A DNA stretch of 64,000 bases. Origin: Dichetophora obliterata (taxonomy: Eukaryota; Arthropoda; Insecta; Diptera; Sciomyzidae). This document shows, one piece after another, positions 53,770-64,000 of this stretch (the first letter of the stretch is position 1; each line of letters starts with the position of its first letter). Position numbers and translations under genes: made by a program. The notes under the pieces were generated by a model, which saw only the letters and a list, made by a program, of their open reading frames with translations, made no database searches and was not told where the DNA came from. Where the stretch lies: assembly GCA_963920525.1 (NCBI GenBank), contig OY986440.1, positions 12,672,680 through 12,736,679 on the forward strand. The letters run 5' to 3'.

Positions 53770-54761
53770 AACAGCAGCAATAACATTGAAAGCTAGCTTT
53801 CGACGCGAGCAAGCAACAACAATGCCATGTACATAATTCCTCGAATTACAACACACACGGAAATATTGAAGTTGTTGTAAGTAAGCTAAAAGAGCTAAAA
53901 GAGCTATGGGATTTACAACCCTGTTCTAGATAATCTTATACAGGGTGTCCAAGACTAATAGGACTATAATTCAGGGGGTGAATTTCTCATGATGAGACGA
54001 GCAAAAAATCGTATGGGTGGGGATGGTCACAAATGCCCCCCTAGGCGGATACGAGGGGAAGACACAATTTATAGGTGTAATCACTCATAATCCATAACTA
54101 GCATACCTCTACACTGAGTACCAAACTTAATCACTTTGTGGTAAGAAAATTTAATTTAATTTAAGATTTTAGGAAAATATAACATAAAATTTATTTATCG
54201 AAAAAGAAAAACAAAGATGCAGAGAAAGAATGATATGAAGACACACAGAAGGTTATTAGAGAACAGCTGAAAGGTATCTTAAGAGCTTTTGCTTGAATGT
54301 GTTCGTGTTACAAATTTTAACTTTAGATTAATAGGTAGCGTATTCCAAAGATGAATCGCATAAACAAATAAATGACGAAAGGTCAAGAGATATTTAAGCC
54401 CTGCTCTGTTCTTTGATTTTTACAAAACCTTCAAAGTTTAAATAAATAATCGGGTGATCTAATACTAGGTCCCTTTTTCAACTGGGTTGTTTTGTCAGCT
54501 GTAATGTGTCAAATGGCTTGTCCATATGACGTTTGTGTTCAGTATTCAATACATAGAATAAAGAGATAAGGAAGCGGTGTTTAGCTCACACACAGTGTTT
54601 GTGTGAGGAAGTACATCTCTGATTTTGAGCAAGCATTTTTTGACATATCGTAAATCAAAAAAGTAAACACCGCCAACCATTCGCCAACTACTGCAAATTA
54701 AATAAAAAAAATTGTATTTAAGAGTGATTGTCATCGCTAAATAGAAAAGAAAATATTAAAA

Positions 54762-54829
54762 ATGCGCTGTATTGTGCAAAATTGTGAAAGTCAGCAGTAT
54801 CTTCATAATAAGCTGATTTTATTTGACAG
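54762..54829 (+). other. Possible first exon of a THAP-like gene
   Basis: An ATG opens MRCIVQNCESQQYLHNKLIL and ends at a perfect donor GTAAGT (54830). The C-x4-C start near the N-terminus resembles a THAP zinc domain, known from P-element transposases and their domesticated relatives. A matching acceptor at 55987 (TTTATTTCAG) joins in frame to a short basic tail ending TAA near 56050, but the THAP core is missing. Low confidence; could be chance. Confidence 0.3.
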
Positions 54830-55101
54830 GTAAGTGTATTCAAACTAGAACAAATTTAAAAAAAAATACTGTTATTTGTATAAAAGTGATTGGTGAAAAG
54901 TGAATTTCAATAAGAAATTAAATAATTTCTTGCCAGAAATATAAGAAAATTGTGTATATTTAGCCAGCATATTTCGCGCCGTTTCTCGATTGAGCTTATG
55001 TCAAACCTTAAATACCAAGTCAAGGGTGCATTCAATTTCTAAAGGTGACATGCATTTTCAGGGCGCTCTTTTTTATTATAGTACAAATATCGCCATAAGT
55101 G

Positions 55102-55633
55102 GAGCTTACGGCCCACGCGTAAATATTTTTTTTTGTCTTATTTTTATTAAACGTATTTGGGCCTCCTTAGTCCAAATAAGCAAATATAAAATGTCGGTAT
55201 TTAAAGGCTTAGGAGATAAAACTCAAGAAAGTTTCAAAATTCAGTGCAAAATATTAAGTTTGTCGAATAAAGCCCAAAATAAAGAATGAGATATTATACA
55301 AAATAGCAAAAAATTATAATAAATATGAAATCCTATTAAATAAAAAGATAATTTTATCCAGAAGTACTGAAGGCAGCGAAGCCGGTGTTAGACTTACTAA
55401 ATACATTTAGTTTTTTCCATTAAATTTGAAATTGAACAGATAAGATTATTTTCCCTTGTTAACGGATGGTTTAAAACAAGCTTGAAATTGTAATTTGTCA
55501 AGTTTTCATGATATATAGTTTATCTCCTAAACCATTCGAGACAGACAATTTATTTTTACATTTTTGGACTAAGGAGACTAAAATACGTTCAATAAAAATA
55601 AGAAAAAAATTATTTAAGAGTGGGACGTAAGCT
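55102..55633. mobile_element. MITE related to the one at 41911
   Basis: AGCTTACGGCCCACGCGTAA on the left and TTAAGAGTGGGACGTAAGCT on the right are inverted; arms extend about 90 bases with (T)TTTTTATTAAACGTATTTG and its counterpart. ATTTTTGGACTAAGGAG near the right end is shared with the intron-5 MITE of the CACTA gene. Confidence 0.75.
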
Positions 55634-56093
55634 GAAATTATTCCCAAATATCATAATGTAGCGAGGGACTTGGTAAGACAGCGAAAGCGTCAGTACCAGT
55701 TTACTCTCGTAATAGTTTTTTGAATAAGGATCGTACGATTACTTCGTATGCTTTTCGATAAAGAAAAAAAATAATATCTCTTTCCTTTTCAATATCTTTT
55801 ATCGTAATAAATATTTTATTTTATAATTTTGAAATATCTCAAATAATTTTCATTGAAATACAAATTATATTTTAACAAGTATTTTAAAGTAAAGTTAGGT
55901 GTTTAAATATCAAAATAAAATGACAAAAAGTGAAACTATATAGTAACAATAACTACAATCGTTACAATAATATGTTTTTATTTCAGTATCATCATCGACA
56001 CCCACAAAGAGAGCCACAAGAGAAAAACTACGGGTTCTGCAAAAATCAGCAGTAAATAAAACAACAACAAAAAATAAAACTTTCGAACTTAAC

Positions 56094-57572
56094 TAAAATT
56101 ATAGCCAAAATCGGTAGAAGATGTTTATATGGTATCAGAAAAAGAACTAAACGAAGCTTTTAGATAAAAATAAATCTGTTTTGCATCAAATGTATTATAA
56201 TATAACTTTATTAAATACGCAACATTCCCTACATGGAAAACACATTTTTGAAGGCCATATTAAATCGTCGGGACATTTCACTGTAGTAGTTAAGGTATTA
56301 TAAGAAATTTTTTAAAAATTCGTTACTTTTACATAGCAAAAAAATAATGAAAAGCCAACCATTCGGAAAAAACTGTATAAGACTATTCATTTTAAAGGCG
56401 TATAAACGTATTATATTTTTTATGTTTAACATTTATTTTAATTTATTAATTTATAAAATTAGAACATTTTGAAGTTATTCTTAATAACATATTACATATT
56501 ATATAACTTTATGCATGTGCTTTTAATTTAAATGCATTTTTATCAAATTTTTTTAAATCGTTTTAATGTTGTTCAGAGTTCACATCTTTTGTTACCTTTT
56601 ACTAATATGTTTTTTGTTTACGGGTGAAATAGGCCTATAGAGGAACCGAACACCCAAAAAAATCGGTAACGAACCAAGTTGTGTACCTCAAGGGTGGCGT
56701 GGAATTACAATAAAAATATAATAATAAAGATGTATTTAAAAATAAGAGTTTACACCTTTCTTTACAATAAACCCGAATGCGGCCCTGCTTGAATGTGTCT
56801 GTTTGTGTAAACTGACACTAATAAATAAATATTTCGTTTCTGTTCAACTACAGCGCTTCCTTTTATCTTATTTCTATGATTCAATACGACTCAATCATGA
56901 ATATACTTAAGGTCGAATTATAATAGACGTAACGTAACGTTGTCAACTGTCATCATGACAGGACGCAATGTAAGAAAACGTTATAACAATTATAACAGGC
57001 ACTAGCCAGGTAGTTGTTTGCCGTAAATAATTATACGTTCCCGTGCAAGTTCAATTAAAACTTCATCATACATAGCTATGGATGTATAAAACTATCACAT
57101 TAATAACGAAAACTCAACAAAAAACATAGTTCAACAATATAAAATAGTGCAATAATCGAATCTAACCTCAATGTTCAGTTGCTTTTTGACAAGACGTAAT
57201 GTAAAGTAACGTAGAAATCCAAAATCCATGGATCTATTAGAAAGCATTGTTTCAAACAATAGGTGAAAGAACGCACTGAGTGACAACACTGGCTGTCACA
57301 AGACCGTAGAGCGACGTAAGTTAAAAATTAAATTGAAATTTTTATTTGGTATACGTTTATTTTAAGGTTAAGAGATAAGATTCTGTTTTTATCTATATTT
57401 TTCTAAGCTTCGTTGCGTGGTGCACAAAGTCCATATAACAGATATGAGCGTGACATTTGCTACGGCCACCTTGCGTTGCGTTACGCGAACATAACTGGAC
57501 CATGTCTTAAAAAAAACCCATGCCAAATAATGTAAAAACTCCTGATTCTGCACTAAGTGCAATAAAAAGATA
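56094..57572. other. Intronic AT-rich gap with short inverted motifs
   Basis: No gene. GACGTAACGTAACGTTGTCA near 56929 and GTTGCGTTACGCGAAC near 57475 suggest the ends of a degraded repeat. Confidence 0.4.
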
Positions 57573-57905
57573 CATGACGAAAAGCATTGAAGATGCGACG
57601 ATAATGGACTTGGAGAATATATCAAGTCATTTGCAGATGCTTAACGAACAGTAGGCTAGATGCAACTTGGCACAAGATGCCGTTGAAATTTCGAGTTGTA
57701 TTGACAACTTTGCGATAGAGGAAGAATCTTGAATTCAGGCTGAATCTTGGTATTCTATTGCTTTGGCGAATTTAAATCGTACAAAAAAGAACCTGAATTA
57801 AATGCAACTGCCAACATTTTCAGGTGGTTCCACTGAATGGTTTTTGTTTTTTAATGCATTTCAATCCCTAGTTGCTTCAAACAATATTTTGACGAACGGT
57901 CAAAA
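57573..57905 (+). pseudogene. BEL/Pao gag fragment
   Basis: Plus strand: MTKSIEDATIMDLENISSHL, then after stops MQLPTFSGGSTEWFLFFNAF and ASNNILTNGQKFY. The LPTFSG...W..F..F segment is the DUF1759 Gag motif of BEL/Pao elements, compare LPTFDGDHLKWVQF in the element at window start. It ends abruptly at 57905. Three stops; inactive. Confidence 0.75.
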
Positions 57906-58353
57906 GTTTTACTTCTGGGACACCCTGTATTTTTAGAGACAAAACAAAGGTTAAGAATTGAATAAGATTTTTCCTGTCATTCATCGATATCGAAATTATA
58001 CAAAGACCATGTCCTTCAGAGAAAATATCACAAACAAATATATCCAAAAAATAGTTATGGAGCTTAGTCGAAACATACAAAGAAAGCGCTAGGAAAGCGC
58101 AAACAAAAGAAGAAACGAGATAGAAATAATTTTTTCTCGCTTGTTCACATAGTTTTCCTGCGCCTACCTGCCTGCTTAGGCGTGTACTCTGCGGGCAGCC
58201 TTAGAACGGTCAAATACGAAGCTTGTCCTACCAGGCTTGACAACATGTATTACCATGTGAATCCCGCTGATGACATTCATCCAAGCTAAAAACTTCAAAT
58301 TCAGCAAAACTGAATTACTATTGCCATATAAATATATACAAAATTTTACTTAC

Positions 58354-58471
58354 CAATGCGTATGACTGGAGGCAGTGCCAAAATATTTGCAAAAAAGCTC
58401 ATTTGAACTAAGAGCAAAATAATTTTTATTGAAGATGGCGTTGCTGCAGTGTTTCCCAAAAGTGTTCTCAT
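58354..58471 (-). CDS. Kainate-type ionotropic glutamate receptor, exon 1 (signal peptide)
   Basis: The exon encodes MRTLLGNTAATPSS, a hydrophobic run (IKIILLLVQMSFFANILA), then LPPVIRI, the characteristic beginning of the mature receptor, and ends one base into a Gly codon at a GTAAGT donor (58353). An upstream in-frame ATG at 58552 would add 27 residues before the signal peptide; the ATG at 58471 gives a more normal signal length, so I prefer it. The 5556-base intron to exon 2 contains several MITEs and a BEL remnant. The promoter would lie to the right of 58600. Confidence 0.82.
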
Positions 58472-60241
58472 TGCTGCAAAAATAGGAACGACTCTTTTGC
58501 ATAAATAACAATAGTATTGTGTCCAAATATTGAGTTCCATTTGAGAGCACACACATTACGGGCGACTTTGGCTCAGGTTGGCAGTGCATCATTATTGGCA
58601 GCCATGTTAAACTTCCTTTGATAAAATAATTTTATTTACATAAAACCACTGTTTATTTTTCTCTTAACAACTCTCTTGTGCTAAAAGCATGCATAAAAGC
58701 AGGCTTAATAATCCTATAAATATGTTTAATGTATGTGATGTATGCGCGAACGAAAGTTTTTTGCTTTTGCCTTTTAACGTTATTGACTATTGTGGAACAT
58801 AGTTTTTTTTTATTTTTACTTTTGCACAATAGTTACTTTACACATTTTGTGTATTTATTTTATATTCGTTTGACGTATAAGCTTTAAGTTCGCTACTTAT
58901 CTATTTTAATATTTAAACAACTTTCGACAATCAAACCAAGCAGCTTTAAATCGCCACAGTCGCTTTGATAGCTTCACAATAACTGCTCGCACATAGTTCG
59001 CCTATTAGTAGCGGTAACTACTATTGTCAGTGTTGCAATATTCTCTAAGAAATCTTAAATATTCCAATTTCACTCCCAAGCTAAATACTACGTTTCCATG
59101 GCGAGTTAAGCTGGAGTTAACTCGGTATTAACTCGCCACAAAAATGCGAGCTGAGTTGAATTTCGTTAAGTCCACGAAACTCCACAAAACTTGTTAGAAT
59201 TAACTGAGTTAGATGCTATGCGTTCAGCAGGTGCTTAAAAAAGTTAAAAAATTAGCTGTTTTTAGGGTTTTTGCCACACCCCTAACCCGGTAGTAGAGTT
59301 AGACCAACTATCCTAGTTCAGGACCTGCCTGACGTGACTACCTACAAAACGCCGCATCTTCATCCAACTTCTGGTTCTCGAGAAAAACCCAGTTTGAAAA
59401 AAGTGATTTCGAGAAAAACGCATTTAAAATTTTATTACTGCACTTCGGCGTGATACAGCTCTGTAACTCCAAAAATAATTCGATTTTTAAGAAATTCTTT
59501 TAAGGCATTACTTTTGAAAGATTTTAGAAGACATTTATGAAAAAACAAAAATCGAAACAAATTTTTTTTTCAACCGCAGGTCATACCTTAATAAGTTTCC
59601 ATAGAGAGTAAAGTCGGAGTTAGGGTCTTCGTCAAGTTGACAAAATGACGATGCTAATTCCAAAGTGTTTCCATGCACAACATAGAGTCGAGTGGGACTC
59701 GTCAATTCCTTTTAAATTTTTTTTGTAGCTTATTTTGTTAGTAAGATCGCATAATATGGATATTTAATTAATTCAATATAAAAATGCAGTAATGAAACTC
59801 CATGCATGTCTCTGAAGCGTTCCAAAAAACTCTTCCATTTGCTATTTTTTCTTTGCATAAATGTAACTCTAGTTAAATCGTTTTGCAATTTAATTATTTT
59901 ATTTCAAATTCAGAGAAGATCAATTGAAATTCCGGAAACTTTTTTCGGAAACTTTAAAATTCTATATAACAAGATCAATTAAAGTTAAGAAACACCATTA
60001 AAAGCTCGGAAAATATTAATGTCATCAGTTAGCAAATTTAAAGTGTAGGAAATATTAATTGAAATCAATAATTTCTATTTGAAATTCAGAAAAAATTAAT
60101 TGAAATGCTGAAAGATCATTCGAAATTAAGGAAGGGTCAATTGAAAACTAGCATTCCGTTTGAAGTTCAAAAAATGTTATAAATAAACCATCGAATTTTT
60201 GGGAAATTTTCTTGTGAATTTTCTCAGTTTTTATTTATTAA
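58472..60241. other. Upstream region of the receptor gene; short repeats
   Basis: No coding sequence recognised. GTTTCCATGGCGAGTTAAGC (59091) and two more GTTTCCAT(A/G) modules near 59597 and 59669, each followed by GAG(T/C)(T/C)-rich sequence, suggest a degraded MITE family. Confidence 0.4.
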
Positions 60242-61745
60242 CTAGCTGAAACCCGGCGCGTTGCTGCCATGCTCCCTTGCATGTGTAAATTGAGGCCGAA
60301 TACTGAATTTCTATGCTGTGCTACCTATTAATCCAAAGCTGCTAGATATCCCAAATTTGGGTTGTATGGGAGGTGCAACGGCCCCTTGACCAACGCCCAT
60401 TATATGTGATCAATGAAACTGAATGTGTAAATTAAGGTCGAATACGGAATTCCGACACTGTGCGACCTATAACTCCAAAGCAATTCAATATCGCCAATTT
60501 GGGTCAAATAAGAGGTCCCTTGGCAAGCGCCCATAAAATTTAATCAATGAAATGGCTTGTGTACATTTAGGTCGAATACTGAGTTCCGACGCTGTGCGAC
60601 AAATAACTCAGAAGCTATTCGATATCTCTAATTTGGGTTGTATGGGAGGTGTCACTCTCCCTTGTCCAACGCCCAAAAATTGTTGCCAATGAAAGTGCAT
60701 GTATAAATTCGGATGAAATACTGCATTTCGACGCTGTGCGACCTGTAATTTCAAAGCTATTCGATAGAACAAATCTGGGTTGTATGGGAGATGCCAATCC
60801 CCCTTTTCCTACGCCCATAAAATGTTATAAATGAAACTGTATGTATGAATTGAGGTCGAATACTGAATTCTGACACTGTGTTACCCATAACTTTAAAGCT
60901 ATTCGATTTTGCATGTTTGGGTTGTACTTTTCCAACCCCATAAAATGTTTTCAGTAAAACTGCATGTGTAAATTTAGGTCGATTACTGAATTTTGATGCT
61001 GTGTACCTATAACTTCAAAGCTATTCAATTGCACAAATTTTGGTTGCATGGGGGGAGGTGAAACACCACCGTTTCCAACGCCCATAAAATGTTATTAATG
61101 AAACTGCATGCATAAATTGATGTCGAATGCTGAATTCCGATGCTGTGTGACCTGTAACTCTAAAACTATTCGATATCGCAAGTTTTGGTTGTATCGGAGG
61201 TTCCACTTTCCCTTGTTTAACTCCCATGAAATGTCATCAGTGGAACGACATGTGTAAATTGTGGTTGAATATCGAATTTCGAGGCTGTGCGACCCGTAAC
61301 TCCAAAGCAATTTGATATCGCGAATTTTTTATATATTTGTGGATGGCAAAAGGGGGTGTGCCAAATTTTTCTTAAACCATCTCGCATTCGAAACAAATCC
61401 ACTGCCAAAATTTTAGCTCGATCGAACCAGTAATTTCAAAGTATCTTTATCTTTTCTTAAAAGTAGGCGTATATATAGTGGGACCACGCCCATTTTAAGT
61501 ATAGTCACCGATAGTTATCATACAAACATAATTACCAAATTTTAGTTTAATACGACAAAAACTGTCTTAAATATAGCATTTTTATTGATTTGTGGGCGGT
61601 AGAAGGGGGTGTGGCAAATTTTAAATATGCCTATATTGTTCGCGTAAGTACAAGCAATAAGTTGACAAAGTCTTATCGCAATCGGATGAACGGTATTGCA
61701 GCGCATAGAGAACAAAAAAACAAACATTCATTTTTATATATTAGA
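60242..61745 (-). mobile_element. Helentron, complete, minus orientation, with minisatellite
   Basis: On the minus strand the 5' end is TCTAATATATAAAAATGAAT (61745) and the 3' end CGCGCCGGGTTTCAGCTAG (60242), flanked by A and T. The first 400 bases match the Helentron at 35072, and the remainder is about eight units of roughly 110 bases with ATTTTATGGGCGT and CGACCT(C/A)AATTTA. It has no Rep or helicase gene. Confidence 0.85.
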
Positions 61746-62084
61746 TTTTTTATTGCTCAATAAATTTCGATAAAATTCAAACTTAATGTTTAGGTTATTA
61801 AAAAATTGTTTTTCCTTTGAATTACAAAAGTAGACATTACAGAAAACTAAGCCAAAAATGTATTGTCAGCAAGGATTTGGAAATATTTTGAGATGATGTG
61901 CAAATTTTCTAATGATTTTTTTGACAGTTTAAGAACACGAACAAAAAAATACCGCCTTAAAAAAACTATTTCAAAAAACTCGACTTTGCTCAATAATTAA
62001 TAATTTCAGACACGATTTAAGACCGTAGCTCTTGTGTATTGGTTGGTCATATTTCCAAACCGTCCTCGTGAAGAACATAACAAC

Positions 62085-62335
62085 ATCGAGCCATAACCGC
62101 AAAACAAGTGTAACCAACACGAAATCCGAAATTCACTTTTTAATGACAAACGATAGTACTATAACAGAACCATCTACTCCCAAAATTTCAGATCTCTAAG
62201 TTAAACCGTTTTAAAGTTATACCCATCACAAAAATCGAGTTTACATGTACTGTTTATGCAGACAAAACTAGAAAATTGCTTCTCCTGTAAAATTTGTTTA
62301 TTTTTGTTACACTTTTTCTGCGGTTATGGCTCGAT
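62085..62335. repeat. Palindromic MITE (about 250 bp)
   Basis: ATCGAGCCATAACCGCAAAA and its complement (GCGGTTATGGCTCGAT) form arms of about 34 bases, also including AAGTGTAAC/GTTACACTT. No coding sequence. Confidence 0.75.
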
Positions 62336-62359
62336 ATATAAACATTAAACTAAACCAAA

Positions 62360-62747
62360 CCTAACTTTACGGGGCGTCTCGACAGGCAATAATTCATTGC
62401 TTTCCATCTGTCAATTGGAAATTATTGCTAATCGAGACCACTCAATTGCCATGGTTGGCAATTCATGGCGAGCAATATTGCTTTCCATGTATTGCCAAGC
62501 AATGAGCTTTATTTTTTCTTGTTTGACAGCCATTTTTCATTTTTCTCCAAAATTTTAAATGTGTGTATCTATAAAAATCAAGTAGCGTGCAGAATAAATT
62601 TATAAAATAATAAATTTATATAATAAATGATAAAACTATATGTTGATTTCATATCATGACAAAACCCACCCTTGAAATATTGCCATTGCTTGCAATGGAA
62701 TTTGACAGATGGTAAGCAATTATTACCTGTCGAGACGCCAAGTTAGG
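62360..62747. mobile_element. MITE with about 40-bp inverted ends
   Basis: GGCGTCTCGACAGGCAATAA at 62373 and its complement TTACCTGTCGAGACGCC ending 62739; the flanking CCTAACTT/AAGTTAGG extends the pairing. Interior motifs ATTGCCATGG, GCAATATTGC and TTGCAATGG recur in both strands. Confidence 0.8.
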
Positions 62748-63194
62748 ACGCAATTTTTCTCTTAATGTTGCCTTTATACATCGCTGATCAGTCTAATGCG
62801 GACCTTACACGGTCAATCATTTACATAAAGCATATATACGTATGGATTTATGCTATCCCTTACACACATCAATCATATCGTCAAATTTCCATTCTTATGT
62901 ACGTGCGATGAGTGAAAAGGATGTCTGTATTGCGAATATTGCGTTAGCAATTTGCATTAAAAAGCATAAGAATAACAGGAAAAGAGTCAATAAACTCAGC
63001 GAAAAATTGTTCGTCCTCTTGAATTTTTTATTTACAGCTTCTTTTTATTCTGCAGACATGATTTAGCCCGACGAAAACAAACGAACTGCCGAAAGATTGT
63101 TAATCAAGCCGCTTGACCAGTATTGCAAAATAGCAAAGTAATTAGATTTTGATCAGTCAAAAACCAGTCTGTGTAACGCATAAAAACAAATATT

Positions 63195-63406
63195 AAGGGC
63201 TAGTTTCACAATCAAAACTTAAGTTTTTAGTCATACTGAAGTTTAAAATGAGTCTAGAAATTCGGCGACTTTAGTTTGAATCAACTTAAGTATGGTTGAA
63301 AAGTTGATTCGAAGACTTAAGACAAACTTAAGTCTATAAATTTCGGGACTAAGCTTAAGCTTAAGTATGGCTAAAAACTTAAATTTTTATTGTGAAACTC
63401 GTCCTT
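63195..63406. repeat. Palindromic insertion inside the Harbinger-type MITE
   Basis: AAGGGCTAGTTTCACAATCA and its near-complement (ATTGTGAAACTCGTCCTT) form arms with AACTTAAGTTTTTAG/CTAAAAACTTAAATTT. The centre is CTTAAG-rich. Confidence 0.75.
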
Positions 63407-63452
63407 ACTAACACATGTAAATGATTGATATCAAATGGGTGACCGTGCAACA

Positions 63453-63876
63453 CAGTGTCTCCACTTACAATATGTGATTGCATGTGAACTGTCAAATTGA
63501 ATTTCATGATATATATCTCAAGTGTAGACTACTCATGTCATGAAATTGTTGATATCATAAAATTTATATCTAGAAATATTTCTTGAGAAATATTTCATGA
63601 GATGAGCTGTCACTTTTTAGTAAAATATGTAAGTGTGTGCATTTTTAAGAACTTTTCAAGCAAAAAATATTAAAAAAAGCATTAAAAGAGTGAAAAAACA
63701 TAAAATGGAATGGCGAATGGAAGAAATTATTAATTTAATGAACTTTTACAAAAAATTCCAAAATGAAATTTCATGAGATGAATTGCCCACCTAAATATTA
63801 GAGCATGAAATCTGGATATCATGAAATTCAATTTGACAGTTCGCACGCAATAAAATATTGAAAGTGTAGACACTGC
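63453..63876. mobile_element. MITE inserted in the terminal repeat of the Harbinger-type MITE (424 bp)
   Basis: CAGTGTCTCCACTTACAATA at 63453 and its counterpart (TATTGAAAGTGTAGACACTG) ending 63876 form arms of about 65 bases that continue through GAACTGTCAAATTGAATTTC. It separates the last dozen bases of the outer element from the rest of its right arm. Confidence 0.8.
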
Positions 63877-64000
63877 GTAAGGTCCGCATAAAGCAAATCT
63901 AATACCATGTTCATGCTCATAAAAAAGATGTTTTTTGCATAATCGAACATGCTTTTTCGAACTGCGTTCATGCTGGCTTTTATTAGCATAAGCTTTAATT

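Larger units (their letters stand above)
62797..63889. mobile_element. Harbinger-type MITE (1093 bp) with nested insertions
   Basis: TGCGGACCTTAC at 62797 and its complement GTAAGGTCCGCA ending 63889 are flanked by TAA on both sides (62794-62796 and 63890-63892), fitting a TWA Harbinger target. The pairing continues as CACGGTCAATCATTTACAT on the left and ATGTAAATGATTGAT...GACCGTG on the right, but the right arm is interrupted by another MITE. A 74-codon frame at 62842-63066 inside has a basic tail but no firm homology. Confidence 0.78.

Noticed and set aside
62842..63066. 74-codon frame in the Harbinger-type MITE considered as a transposase N-terminus
   Set aside because: A basic IKKHKNNRKR tail is suggestive but no DDE motifs follow and the frame is short.

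Overview
This window reads as AT-rich insect nuclear DNA, most likely from a higher fly (Diptera). The evidence is the mix of elements: a roo-like BEL/Pao retrotransposon with an envelope gene, a DD41D rosa-like mariner, hobo-type and other hAT elements, and Helentron repeats whose termini run TCTATATATATA to CTAG. It also holds two coding exons of a host kainate-type glutamate receptor. There is no bacterial-style operon, rRNA, canonical tRNA or CRISPR array. Nearly all recognisable coding sequence is transposon-derived and much of it is frameshifted or truncated. Layout, left to right. 1-8030: BEL/Pao retrotransposon (gag-pol, one frameshift, env-like protein, 3' LTR) inserted in a Helitron (helicase remnant, 3' end at 8759), which interrupts an unrecognised minus-strand gene (to 9306) also hit by a piggyBac element (9312-10640). 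11113-15946: P-superfamily transposon with two 924-bp, almost identical inverted repeats, a broken transposase and an array of palindromes. 16902-19100: TIR element carrying a rosa-like mariner. 19101-21760: LINE with most of its reverse transcriptase deleted and a hAT MITE inserted. 21760-27340: relic of a Maverick/Polinton-like element with packaging ATPase, phospholipase-A2-type protein, adenain-like protease and unassigned genes, interrupted by a piggyBac MITE and a Helentron. 27543-30461: a tRNA-like/TIR repeat, a 115-bp tandem array and a hobo-type foldback element. 32436-50909: PIF/Harbinger element with an apparently intact spliced transposase, swollen to 18.5 kb by nesting. A Helentron sits inside it, a 13-kb CACTA-like element sits inside the Helentron, and that in turn holds Tc1-like, hAT, MITE and mariner insertions. 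52636-58471: two minus-strand exons of the glutamate receptor separated by a 5.6-kb intron full of MITEs. 57573-64000: BEL gag remnant, a Helentron, and several MITEs, some nested inside each other. Relations between genes. The CACTA-like element has two plus-strand genes: a seven-exon SAM-domain gene (39570-43041, all splice phases agree, one in-frame stop) and an 803-residue zinc-finger transposase (43372-45783). The Maverick relic has its ATPase on the minus strand, divergent from plus-strand PLA2 and protease genes. The receptor is the only convincing host gene. No exon after its second is visible, so its next intron would extend at least 52 kb to the window edge. Many insertions can be ordered in time because each has a target duplication or breaks a reading frame.
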